From positions 1 to 64,000 of IMG/VR virus record IMGVR_UViG_3300005289_000016: 64,000 bases of DNA; one strand, given 5' to 3'. A program made the translations under genes and the position numbers. Positions 1 through 9,272 of this stretch are shown piece by piece; positions within the stretch are counted from its first letter, which is position 1; every line of letters begins with the position of its first letter. Below the pieces are notes generated by a model, which saw only the letters and a list, made by a program, of their open reading frames with translations, did not search any database and had not been told where the DNA came from. The DNA comes from a virus.

Positions 1-1090
1 TCTGCGATTCAGACTTGAAGGCGCTTTTGGTACGAGCCCAGAGGCCTTCGTCCATCCGACCTGTCTTCTCCACGACCGCTTCGTTCTTGGTGTCAGCCTC
101 AGAGATCTGACCCATCATCTCCGAGTTCTTCCAGATGTCCACGTAGGCTTCGTAACTGGTGTCGATCTTGTTGACGATGGCGTACACGTCACCCATGTCT
201 TCGCCGTACAAACGCTTCTTGAACACCTCACGCATTTCTGCTTTGTTGGTGATCTTGTTGAGCTGTTTGTCCAGCAACTGACGACGGTGATTGACCAGCT
301 TCTGTCCACGTTGCGCCACAGCGAACACGTCGATACCCCCGTTTGCGCGGTAGATAGACGGGATCAACTTGTGGTACGCATCGACGTCCAACTGATCCAT
401 CCCGTTCTCCTTCTCGTAGAGCGCCTTAGCGCCCTCGTAGATAGGTCGAGGGATGATGCCCATGTTCGCGGCAATGGCGTTCACCATCGAACTTACAGCG
501 CCCCAGTAAGGGAGCATTGACGGCTTGAGGTAATAGTACTTGGACGCAGGTCGACGCAAGAAGAACTTGATCGCCTTACCTGCCATGATGAACGGCAGCA
601 GACCGATGGTCGCTACGGAACCCACTGCCCAGCCCAATGAGTAGAAGAACCCAGGAGCACGACCCGAACGAGCCATGGAGGCCGCAGGGATCGAGTAGTA
701 GTTGGCGTAGAACGACGTCAGACTGTTGAACTGCGGATAGCCACACCGGAAGTGCACCACCTGCATGTTGTCATCGAACTTCTCACTGTAGACTCGACCC
801 ATGCCGTTGGTCGAGTTGGCACTGGTCCCGTTGGTCCGACTGACCTTAGGGAGCAGGGTGTCTTTACCACGCCCAGTAGGCTTGGTGAGGATGTTGTGCT
901 TCAGGTCACAGTAGCGAGTGAACTGAGGCAGCGGGTTAATGACGAAGTTACCGCCCAGGGTTGTGTCTGTGGCCTTTTGCATCGACGTGGAGTAGATGCG
1001 ATTGATGGCCGCCTGGTTACCACCCATGATCTGATCGGAGGGCAGCAGGAACGCTGATTTGACCCAGCTGTCATCCAGAATGTTTTCCAT
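1..1090 (-). CDS. Virion structural protein with membrane segment, C-terminus cut off by window edge
   Basis: A long open frame runs from the ATG at 1090 to the window edge, giving about 363 residues without a stop. It starts with MENILDDSWVKSAFLLPSD. The ATG has an AGAGG ribosome site 7 nt upstream. Around residues 145-180 there is a hydrophobic stretch (GFFYSLGWAVGSVATIGLLP...) that could be a membrane helix, followed by basic residues. The C-terminal part is charged and helical. It lies downstream of the giant lytic structural protein on the same strand, as the gene beyond gp181 does in phiKZ, which suggests a virion protein. I do not recognise the family and the specific role is unknown. 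Confidence 0.7.
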   Translation of the reverse strand, partial: MENILDDSWVKSAFLLPSDQIMGGNQAAINRIYSTSMQKATDTTLGGNFVINPLPQFTRYCDLKHNILTKPTGRGKDTLLPKVSRTNGTSANSTNGMGRVYSEKFDDNMQVVHFRCGYPQFNSLTSFYANYYSIPAASMARSGRAPGFFYSLGWAVGSVATIGLLPFIMAGKAIKFFLRRPASKYYYLKPSMLPYWGAVSSMVNAIAANMGIIPRPIYEGAKALYEKENGMDQLDVDAYHKLIPSIYRANGGIDVFAVAQRGQKLVNHRRQLLDKQLNKITNKAEMREVFKKRLYGEDMGDVYAIVNKIDTSYEAYVDIWKNSEMMGQISEADTKNEAVVEKTGRMDEGLWARTKSAFKSESQ

Positions 1091-1114
1091 GTCTAGACCT
1101 CTGAAAAAAGGAAA

Positions 1115-1142
1115 GGGTGAGCAGGGTTTCCCCCACTCACCC
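1115..1142 (-). terminator. Hairpin with T-run between two minus-strand genes
   Basis: GGGTGAG and CTCACCC form a 7-bp stem read on the minus strand, followed by TTTCCTTTTTTC. It sits just after the stop of the 2113-residue gene and before the next minus-strand gene, so it looks like an intrinsic terminator that could be partly leaky. Confidence 0.55.
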
Positions 1143-1148
1143 CCGTAG

Positions 1149-4100
1149 TTACGTCCGACCTACAGAGACCGTCCCCTTTTGTGCAGCTCTCGGGGTGTTG
1201 ATCAGTGGGTTCTGCGTTGTCTGAGCAACCTGCGGTGCCGGGGCACTTTGAGCTGCATTCGGCATTACAGTCCCACCGTTCTTGACCAACTCAACCAGTT
1301 CCAGCAGCTTATCAAGCTGCCCTTGGTTGATGTCGACCAAACGGCTCATGTTGTCTGCGCCACCATACGTGTTGGTGTTCGCAGCGGCCTGAGTAGAACT
1401 TTGCACTTCAGCCGTTTTAGCCGCCATCGCCAAGCCCGCAGTGGTGTTCTGCGTTTGACGAGCGTCCGCCTTCTCGGCCAGACCGGCCGTGTCAGCGCTG
1501 GCTGGAGCTTCCGCCACAGTATTAGGCGTAGCACTTCCGCCCCCACCCGCAGGTTTCACCATGGACGGTGCTTCTGGTCCAGTGGCGGCTACGGTGGATT
1601 GGCCTTGTGCTTGCTCATCTGCGGCAGTCTGAGGTCCAGAGGCAGCTGTACTCACGCCCCCCTCACCCGGTGCCACCAATGCCTTCCCACCTTTCAGTGT
1701 CGAAGCAATCTGCATGGCATCAGGTTTACGGTGCTTCTGCAACTTCCCATCGAAGTCGTTATACACCGCTGCTACAGTCCGTGGCCGTTTGTTACTATCG
1801 TAGAAGATAGACGGGTTGGCTGCGGCTTGTTCAGGACCCACATGGTTGATCGCCGGATCGCCAGGAGGAGCTTTCAGGAAGCGCTTGGCTCCGTACGGCC
1901 CCAAGAAGTGAGCGAGGTATACGTCAGTGTCAGTGACGTTGCTCTTCACTCCTTTGATGACGTCGATGTTCTCTTTGATGTACTCCAAACCAAGCAAAGC
2001 GTTGGCCCGAGGGTCATGCTGAGTGGTGCCGGGGTTGATGCCGTACTTCGAAGCGTACTTGCCCATCAGCGACTTCCAAGTGCCTTTAATCACCTGGTAG
2101 AACGACGCTGCCGAGGAGAGAACCCCTGCGGAAGGATTGCGCGGATTCTTGTACGGGATGGCATTTGGCTTGAAGTTCGATTCTACACCAGCAATCGAAG
2201 CCGCCAAGCTAGGGTCAACCCCTACCATGTTAGCCGCCGCCATCAGCGTGCCTTTCGTAGCATCCCAACCGTCGCCAGTCGGAGCAGGCACGTCATTGAT
2301 GTTACCACCAGAACCACCACCCGGATGGGTGAGAGGTGTACCCGGTGTAATGGTAGTCGGACCCGATGCCTGCGGTTGACCAGAAGCACTGACATTACCC
2401 TGTTGAGGGGCTTTGCTTTCGTCGCCACCACCGAAGACGGATTTGATCCCGCTCCACATGCTGGAGAACATGCCCTGTTCTTCCTTAGGTCCGCCTGCTC
2501 CGCCAGAGCCAGCCGCCTGACTACCTTGTCCATCCGCCGAAGCAGGACGATTGACTTGGTTGCCATCTTGCTCGATGATCTTGCCATCCTTGTCGCGGAC
2601 TTGACCAGCTACTGCTGCGGAGTTCTCCGTCAGGGTCTTGTCTTTGATTTTGGTGGAGAGCATGTAAAGGGGTTCCTTCACAGTCTCATCATCATCGTTG
2701 AGGTAGTAGCCTGGCCATGGCGATTCCGAAATATCCCACACGGAGATACCGGCGTTGTCACGGGTGTTGGCTGTTTCCCTCAAGACTTCCAACAGGTCTT
2801 GCGGTTTGAGGCGCTCTGCTGCGTCCTTAGCGTCGATGTTGGCACGCGCACGAACAGACGAGCAGTACTGGAGGAACGTAGGCATGAACCGACGGTAGAA
2901 CCAGACATACACGGCATCGGCTTCTGCACCAATCGGGGAGAACAGAGCCTCCGCAATGGCGTACGCCTGAGCTTCATCCTTGAAGAATGCCCGCTTCTCA
3001 TTGTCGTAGTTGACCATTGGGTACAGCGCGCCCTCCAACCGGTCCAACTGGCCGACTTTGATCATGAGCATCTCAGTCAGACCGTAGACACGGTACCGCA
3101 CTGGTTTGCCATCGTCGATTTCACCATCACGATTACTGCCTGCCATGATTGCAGCCGTTGCCGCAGCAGCCATGCCGCCGTTACCTGCCCACGATACGGT
3201 TTGAGCCGCCGTCAGGTTAGCACCAGTGGTTTTGCTGCTTGCCTCTACACCAGTACCAGCTCCGGATGGTTTCGAGGCAGCCGTACTTGCGCTGGATTGC
3301 TTATCAGCATTGGCTGCGGTCTTAGCAACAGCAGCAGCACTGATCCCACCAGCAGCGGCCACAGCATCGACCATGTTCTGGTTGGTTTTGTCTTCGCCTT
3401 TCTTTTCATTTTCATTGATGTATTCCTGGATCTCTCCTTTGACCTCAGCAATGACGTCCTTGACATCCCCAGAGTCCATGTCCAGTTCCTCGTCCTCGAA
3501 AGGCGAGACCATGGCATTGAACACTTCAGGGCGATCAAGCATTGCCGCCTTGTCAACGAAGCCCATGGCAACCTTACCGGTCACCTTAGCGTCGATCTGA
3601 CTGAGGTCCATGGATTTGGTGAGTGCGTGCATGTTGGAAACATGAGCGAGGTAGACAGCGGAGAAACGACCAGTCAGGAACTTGATGAGACGTCCGTAGG
3701 TTTCGTTCTCTTCTGCTGGAATGCTCGTGTCGATCTTGAACAACTGCATGATCTTGTCTTGAGGCAGGCCTTGGCTGTTCACCGTGGCTTTGCCTTCAGA
3801 GTCGACCGCGGTCTGGGAAGTAAAGATCTTCTCCAGCTCGAGCAGTGTCTTCAGTTCGTCACTGTCAGTCTTGGGTTTGATCCCGTACTGAACCATGCGC
3901 ATCCGTGTCAGAGGAGGCAGCTTGTCTTTGTTGCGACTATAGATGTACGCACCTACAGCGACCGCACCACCAACAACTGCGATACCGGCCAGTACAGGCG
4001 CCGATACCAGACCAGCAGCACCCAACAGGGCACCCATGGCCATCCGACCTGCGAAGCCTGCTGCCATCCGTGTCAGAGGGTTGGTCAGGATACTGCCGCC

Positions 4101-7100
4101 CATCCGCAACGCACCCATCCCCAAACGGCCAGCGGTTTTAGCGCCCCACCATCCGAGTTTGGCTGTGTTCTTGGTAAGCCAAGCACCACCTTTCAAACCG
4201 CCCTTCAGGATCTTGCCAGCAGTCCCCATCTTGTCCAAAGCACGACCGCCCCAGTTGGCGATCTTGCCCAGCTTGCCGGTACGGCCTGCACGACGCCGGG
4301 TCTTGCGACTACCGCGTTCGTTACCATCACCGCCACCGAAGAGATCAGTCAGACCGCCAAGGCTGTCCATGATCCCGCCGCCTTCACCTTCTTCTTCCCC
4401 TTCGCCCTTCTTGCCGCCCAGCATGGCCATGAGGCCGGCGAGTCCTCCCGCCTTACCGAACAGTCCCTGCACCGCTTGACCTTTGTCTTTCGCCATCTCC
4501 TTGGCTTTGTTGAGCATCTCGTCACGTTTGGAGTTGATGTCTTTGAAGTTCCCTTTGCGCACCTTTTCCTTGGTGACCTCTTTCAAGGTTTCGTACTGCA
4601 ACTGCACAGAACGAAGCGACAGGGTCAGCATGTCTTGATCGTGATCGCCAGTCAGTTCGCTCGACACGTCAGCGCCAGCTTTACCGCCTGTGAACCGCGA
4701 CATCATCCGCTTCAGCCGAGGCCGGAACTTACGACGCTGCTGTTGCAACTCTTTGGACACCATGGCGCCCTTGTCTGCCAACATCGGCGACAGGTACGCG
4801 CTTGCCTTGTTGAGCTGATTGCGACCAGCCACAGCGGCTTGGTTGGTCAACTCGCCAGCACGGGTACCTTTGAAACGACCCATCATGTCAGAGACGCGTT
4901 TGATGACCTTTCCTTTATAGTCAGCAACCACACCGCTTTCCACGAACTCGTTGTAACGCATGACGGTTTTACCCTTCGCGTCAACGATGTCACCTTGGAT
5001 GTCTTCCCACTTCTTGATCACCTGGTTGGTGGCCTTGTCGCGGTACTCCCCTGCTTGGAGTTTGATCTCTTGCAGACGAGGGTGATCTTCACCCTGAATC
5101 CAGATGTCCTTGGCCATTTGTTTGGCGTTACCGTACTTCTCCTGGCCGAGCTTGAACTTCTCTTGACCCCATGCCTGAGCCTTGGTGCCCTTGCTGCGCA
5201 TGGCAGCAGAGACCTTGCTCCAATCGACCTTACCGCCCTTGGTCATCTCCCGCATACCGCCGCTCTCACCATGGCAACTACAGGCTGCCAGTTTCTTGAG
5301 CAGTTCCACCGTTTCCGAATGGAAGTCACGGGATTGGGTGATGAGGGTGATAAGGGTGGACTTGTCGCCCAGGTAATGTTCTAGGCCGGAGGTTCCTTGT
5401 TGGGCACGACGGCCTTTACCGCCCATGAGATCAGCTCGATCAGCACGGCGGGTAAGATCACCAGAACCGTTAGCAGGCCCATTACCACTATCAGAACGCT
5501 TACCACCGCGATCATCAGCATTCGGCCCACCTTTCGGAGCTCCATCTGCGCTTGCTTCGTCATCTTCATCGAGTACTGATCCCCAGATCTTGTCGTAGTT
5601 GATCCGGTCGTCACGTCCCTGGCGTTCGATGTACCCCAGCTTCCGCAGGGAATCCTTACCAAGCACGTCGCCCAAGATACGAATACGATCGCCCGCTGCG
5701 GGGATCATGCTCGCCATGCTCAGGAACTTGTCACGGATGTCGTTGAAGCGCCCTACCCCGGCAGCCGACTGATCCATCTGTTCCCCGTTGTAGTCGAGGT
5801 TGAAGGCGTCAGCAATCAGGGAAGTGATCTCATCCACAATCCCAACGTCGGTGTTGGGGTATTGAGCAGGATCAACCAAGCGCTTTGGAACAAGGTCACG
5901 ACCGTTCGCCAACTCATCGAGCAACTTCTGCTTGAGAGTGCGTTGGGCCTTCGAGGACATGGTGTCCCCGCCAATCTGCTTGATGAAATCGTCAGCAGCA
6001 GTCCGAAGAGAATCACGTTCCGAACGACTCATGATCTGACGGCCCACATCTTTCAGGCTTTCGCCTTGAGACGTGAATCCACCACGCACTACGTTGTAGA
6101 CCTGCTTCTCAGAGTCCTTCTCGCCGGTGACTGCCACCTTGGACCAGTGTGCAATCTCCGACAGGTACCCGGGGATGATCTCAATCAGAGAACGGCGGGC
6201 AATCTTGTCGAACGTGCCGATCTCATCCAGCTTGTCGACGCTCTCACCACCCGGTCGCGAGTCCAAGGAGAACTGCGGCAGGAAGGTTTTGAACATCTGC
6301 GTCATGACAGACTTGAAGCCGGTGCCTTGGGTTTCGGACTGCGCGTATTCGTTGACCTTCTGAGGAAGACCAGTGAACGTCTTACGCAGCTTCTCGCCAC
6401 CTTTGGCAATGTGCTTGTTACCGTACAGCCATGGAGCAATGTGCATCGAAGCCTGATCGCGGATCGTAGAACCGATCATCGAGCCTACGACTCGACCACC
6501 CAGCTCATGCTTATCGATGTCCATGCCCTCGGTCATGCCTTGGGCTTCGGTAAGCGGACTGATCGCACCCTGGACCATGCCAGAGACGTTGTCCATGATT
6601 TGCTTGGTGTAGTTCTGCGACCAGTTGGAGATCGTGTTCAGACCCTGACCCATCAGTCGCTGATGAGCCATCTGCTTGAACATCTCACTGCCACGGATTT
6701 TCACTGCCTCAGGGAGCGCGGTGTTGTGGCGAATGGCTTCAAGGATCTGGGCCTGTTTCTGTGTTGCTTCTGCCATCACATCCAGCAGTTGCTTTTGAGT
6801 CGCAAACTGGCGGTAGTTGAGTTCCAGCATCTTCTGCTGGTACTTGGCAGTGATCTTGTCCTGATAGCCAACCATCCGCGCCATGGAGCGGTTGATGGCA
6901 GTCAGTACCTGAACAGTGGACTTGAACCGCACCTGATCGAGGGCTTTGTCTTCCAGCTTGTCGGCAGCGTCTTGTTTAGCACGCTCCTCATCTGCGCCTG
7001 TCTTGGCCTTGAAGATTTCCGCCAACTGGGCGATGTCATTGTCTTCTTGTTCTTTCTTGTACTGTGCAGCAGATTTGACTGGTGAATCGTCGGTATCTTC

Positions 7101-7490
7101 CAGTGCATTGTTGAGGCGGTCAGAGGCCTTCTTGGTCAGAAGCTTGTTGCCCACCAGCTGCATGGCTTTACGACCGAACGCTTTACTGCCACGAACAAGC
7201 TGAGGCGAGTCGCCAGTCACCTTATCGTATAGCGATCGTGCGTCGGTTGCGACGTTCTCAATGGTGTCTGCGGCCAAGCCATAGCCCGCTGGCAAAGCCA
7301 AAGTCAAGGCTTTGCGCAAAGCGGCCGTGCTGGCCAGTTCGTCTTTTGCTCCGGACAGAGCGCCCTTGGCAACTCGTTCTACGGGCTTTCTCGAACTGTC
7401 GTCGACGTCGGAATCGGACTTCCACTCAGGGATGTCAAAGTCGAAATCGTCGAGGTCGAGATTGTCCAAATCGACATCTTTCTTTGCCAT
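1149..7490 (-). CDS. Giant virion structural protein with lytic transglycosylase domain (phiKZ gp181-like)
   Basis: A 2113-residue protein. The ATG at 7490 has GGAG 8 nt upstream. The N-terminus is strongly acidic (MAKKDVDLDNLDLDDFDFD). The middle is long, helical and rich in charged repeats. A hydrophobic, glycine/alanine-rich segment of about 50 residues lies near 1160-1200 and could be a membrane or pore segment. Residues about 1740-1900 form a soluble lytic transglycosylase-like domain. The catalytic glutamate sits in GVESNF (about 1768), followed by SFYQVIKGTW in the place of the usual GLMQ stretch, then YLAHFLGPYGAKRFL. Alanine/threonine/glutamine-rich linkers flank it. Its size, position and orientation next to virion RNA polymerase genes match phiKZ gp181, a structural peptidoglycan hydrolase. 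It would help the tail penetrate the cell wall. It could also act as the tape measure, which I cannot show. Confidence 0.82.
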   Translation of the reverse strand: MAKKDVDLDNLDLDDFDFDIPEWKSDSDVDDSSRKPVERVAKGALSGAKDELASTAALRKALTLALPAGYGLAADTIENVATDARSLYDKVTGDSPQLVRGSKAFGRKAMQLVGNKLLTKKASDRLNNALEDTDDSPVKSAAQYKKEQEDNDIAQLAEIFKAKTGADEERAKQDAADKLEDKALDQVRFKSTVQVLTAINRSMARMVGYQDKITAKYQQKMLELNYRQFATQKQLLDVMAEATQKQAQILEAIRHNTALPEAVKIRGSEMFKQMAHQRLMGQGLNTISNWSQNYTKQIMDNVSGMVQGAISPLTEAQGMTEGMDIDKHELGGRVVGSMIGSTIRDQASMHIAPWLYGNKHIAKGGEKLRKTFTGLPQKVNEYAQSETQGTGFKSVMTQMFKTFLPQFSLDSRPGGESVDKLDEIGTFDKIARRSLIEIIPGYLSEIAHWSKVAVTGEKDSEKQVYNVVRGGFTSQGESLKDVGRQIMSRSERDSLRTAADDFIKQIGGDTMSSKAQRTLKQKLLDELANGRDLVPKRLVDPAQYPNTDVGIVDEITSLIADAFNLDYNGEQMDQSAAGVGRFNDIRDKFLSMASMIPAAGDRIRILGDVLGKDSLRKLGYIERQGRDDRINYDKIWGSVLDEDDEASADGAPKGGPNADDRGGKRSDSGNGPANGSGDLTRRADRADLMGGKGRRAQQGTSGLEHYLGDKSTLITLITQSRDFHSETVELLKKLAACSCHGESGGMREMTKGGKVDWSKVSAAMRSKGTKAQAWGQEKFKLGQEKYGNAKQMAKDIWIQGEDHPRLQEIKLQAGEYRDKATNQVIKKWEDIQGDIVDAKGKTVMRYNEFVESGVVADYKGKVIKRVSDMMGRFKGTRAGELTNQAAVAGRNQLNKASAYLSPMLADKGAMVSKELQQQRRKFRPRLKRMMSRFTGGKAGADVSSELTGDHDQDMLTLSLRSVQLQYETLKEVTKEKVRKGNFKDINSKRDEMLNKAKEMAKDKGQAVQGLFGKAGGLAGLMAMLGGKKGEGEEEGEGGGIMDSLGGLTDLFGGGDGNERGSRKTRRRAGRTGKLGKIANWGGRALDKMGTAGKILKGGLKGGAWLTKNTAKLGWWGAKTAGRLGMGALRMGGSILTNPLTRMAAGFAGRMAMGALLGAAGLVSAPVLAGIAVVGGAVAVGAYIYSRNKDKLPPLTRMRMVQYGIKPKTDSDELKTLLELEKIFTSQTAVDSEGKATVNSQGLPQDKIMQLFKIDTSIPAEENETYGRLIKFLTGRFSAVYLAHVSNMHALTKSMDLSQIDAKVTGKVAMGFVDKAAMLDRPEVFNAMVSPFEDEELDMDSGDVKDVIAEVKGEIQEYINENEKKGEDKTNQNMVDAVAAAGGISAAAVAKTAANADKQSSASTAASKPSGAGTGVEASSKTTGANLTAAQTVSWAGNGGMAAAATAAIMAGSNRDGEIDDGKPVRYRVYGLTEMLMIKVGQLDRLEGALYPMVNYDNEKRAFFKDEAQAYAIAEALFSPIGAEADAVYVWFYRRFMPTFLQYCSSVRARANIDAKDAAERLKPQDLLEVLRETANTRDNAGISVWDISESPWPGYYLNDDDETVKEPLYMLSTKIKDKTLTENSAAVAGQVRDKDGKIIEQDGNQVNRPASADGQGSQAAGSGGAGGPKEEQGMFSSMWSGIKSVFGGGDESKAPQQGNVSASGQPQASGPTTITPGTPLTHPGGGSGGNINDVPAPTGDGWDATKGTLMAAANMVGVDPSLAASIAGVESNFKPNAIPYKNPRNPSAGVLSSAASFYQVIKGTWKSLMGKYASKYGINPGTTQHDPRANALLGLEYIKENIDVIKGVKSNVTDTDVYLAHFLGPYGAKRFLKAPPGDPAINHVGPEQAAANPSIFYDSNKRPRTVAAVYNDFDGKLQKHRKPDAMQIASTLKGGKALVAPGEGGVSTAASGPQTAADEQAQGQSTVAATGPEAPSMVKPAGGGGSATPNTVAEAPASADTAGLAEKADARQTQNTTAGLAMAAKTAEVQSSTQAAANTNTYGGADNMSRLVDINQGQLDKLLELVELVKNGGTVMPNAAQSAPAPQVAQTTQNPLINTPRAAQKGTVSVGRT

Positions 7491-7598
7491 CGAAAATTCT
7501 CCAAATTGGCTTATTATACTAAGCCTCCTTCATACCAACTGTCGAAATGACTCCGAAAATTACGGGAAGCCTTTATGACCACTGAAGCAAGGAGTCTA

Positions 7599-9272
7599 AT
7601 GTCTGACTCTGGCTCGGGCATTAGATACGCCCAGACTCCCGCCAAGGTCTGGCCTATGGTGCTGACTCGGGAACGGGTCGCCCGCATGACTCCGGTCACC
7701 AGTCTCGACATCTATGACGGGGCCAGTGCCGAGTTCCACGACCAAGGTCTGTATTCGACCACCATCTTTGGCCGGGTGGGTTCTGATGAACGAGACGGCA
7801 ACTTCTCTTACATCGATTTGAAGGTCCAAGTCTTCCATCCGAAGATCTTCCGTGACCTCATGAGCCTCAAGTCCATCTACCGTGCTATTGTGTCCGGTCG
7901 TGAGACGGCTATCTTTGACCCGGTGGCCAAGGACTTCATCGCTGACAGTTCTGAGAAGGCCGAAACCGGCTACAGCTTCTTCGTGAAGCACTTCCCACAA
8001 CTGGAACTGCGTAACACCTCCAAGTCACCGACCCGTCGGATCAAGGTGGAGTTCATCCAGAAGTGGCGTGAGTTCGCCTTGACCCGATACATCCCGGTCC
8101 TGCCCGCAGGTATCCGTGACATCGAAGTCGATGACAACGGCGTGACGACCAAGAACGAGATCCACGACCTGTACTACCGTGCACTGTCGATCTCCAACAC
8201 GATTCCCGTGACCAGCAACATGGAATCGCCGGCGCTGAACATTGCCCGGAACGCATTGACCAACTGCCTCTCTGAGATCTATGACCTCATTGAAGGCATG
8301 CTGGCAGGCAAGAACGGTTTCATCCTGGACAAGTGGGCTTCTCGTAAAGTGGTCTACGGTACACGGAACGTGTTGACGGTGATGGATACGTCCATTGCCA
8401 ACCTCAACGACAGTAACGCCCCAGGCTTTGACAGCACGACCCTCGGTCTGTTCCAAGTCATCAAAGGTCTGACCCCGTTGACCATCCACCACCTGCGTCG
8501 TACCTTCGGGCACCTGATTCAGAGCGGCGAAGGTCAAGCGCAGTTGATCGATCCGAAGACCCTGCGTCCTACGTGGGTGGCTTTGAGCCCGGACACCCGT
8601 GACCAATGGTCGACCCGAGACGGTCTGACCAGCGTGATCGACAAGTATCAAATGGTGGAGATGCGTACGCGTCCTGTGGAGATCGAAGGTCATTACTTGG
8701 CCCTCATCTACAAAGGCCCTGACAACACGTTCAAGGTGTTCTTTGACATCCATGAGATGCCTGCTCACCTGAACCGTGATCACGTCTCTCCGATCAACCT
8801 GGTCGAGCTGCTGTACCTCTGTGGTTACCAGTACTGGAACCGCTACTACGCGCAGATCTGTCGTTACCCGATTTCCGGCTTGGGTTCCATCTACCCATCC
8901 CGCGTTTATGTCAAGACCACTGTGGTCGGTGAACGCCGTGTGGAACTGGATGATAACTGGCAGCCGTTCGATGATGCCGAACATGTGGCGCAGGAGTTCC
9001 CTAAAACGGGTTCGACTTCCTTTATGGACACTCAGTCCCCACACTCGACCAAATTGGTTGGGTTGGCAGCGGACTTCGATGGTGACACTGGCTCAGCAAC
9101 ACTGGTAATGTCTCAAGAGGCTCTGGTTGAGAATGACCGTATCCTCAGGTCACGTAACCACTGGATCGATGCAGGGGGTAACCTTACATCCTCCTACGAC
9201 TACGACACCATCAAGTACGTCGTAACCAACCTGACAGGACGATTCAAACATGGCCGTAATGTTTCTGTATGA
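7599..9272 (+). CDS. Virion RNA polymerase beta'-like subunit, N-terminal part (phiKZ gp180-like)
   Basis: About 557 residues. The start at 7599 is preferred because AAGGAG lies 4 nt upstream. An in-frame ATG at 7575 has only a weak site. The N-terminal region keeps the bacterial beta' pattern around GLYSTTIFGRVG and YIDLKVQVFHPKIF, but the four zinc-binding cysteines are missing and the loop between is only a few residues. Near residue 492 is AADFDGDTGSATLVMS, the absolutely conserved DFDGD catalytic motif whose aspartates bind the active-site magnesium. The protein stops about 60 residues after it, so the rest of beta' must be encoded elsewhere, as in phiKZ. It overlaps the beta gene by 23 nt, implying coupled translation and joint assembly. 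It lies among virion genes, hence assigned to the injected virion polymerase. Confidence 0.85.
   Translation: MSDSGSGIRYAQTPAKVWPMVLTRERVARMTPVTSLDIYDGASAEFHDQGLYSTTIFGRVGSDERDGNFSYIDLKVQVFHPKIFRDLMSLKSIYRAIVSGRETAIFDPVAKDFIADSSEKAETGYSFFVKHFPQLELRNTSKSPTRRIKVEFIQKWREFALTRYIPVLPAGIRDIEVDDNGVTTKNEIHDLYYRALSISNTIPVTSNMESPALNIARNALTNCLSEIYDLIEGMLAGKNGFILDKWASRKVVYGTRNVLTVMDTSIANLNDSNAPGFDSTTLGLFQVIKGLTPLTIHHLRRTFGHLIQSGEGQAQLIDPKTLRPTWVALSPDTRDQWSTRDGLTSVIDKYQMVEMRTRPVEIEGHYLALIYKGPDNTFKVFFDIHEMPAHLNRDHVSPINLVELLYLCGYQYWNRYYAQICRYPISGLGSIYPSRVYVKTTVVGERRVELDDNWQPFDDAEHVAQEFPKTGSTSFMDTQSPHSTKLVGLAADFDGDTGSATLVMSQEALVENDRILRSRNHWIDAGGNLTSSYDYDTIKYVVTNLTGRFKHGRNVSV

Noticed and set aside
1179-5384. 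A 1401-codon open frame on the plus strand opposite the giant structural gene
   Set aside because: It lies entirely antisense to the 2113-residue gene, has no ribosome site, and its product is Ser/Arg/His-rich low-information sequence. It is an artefact of codon bias.
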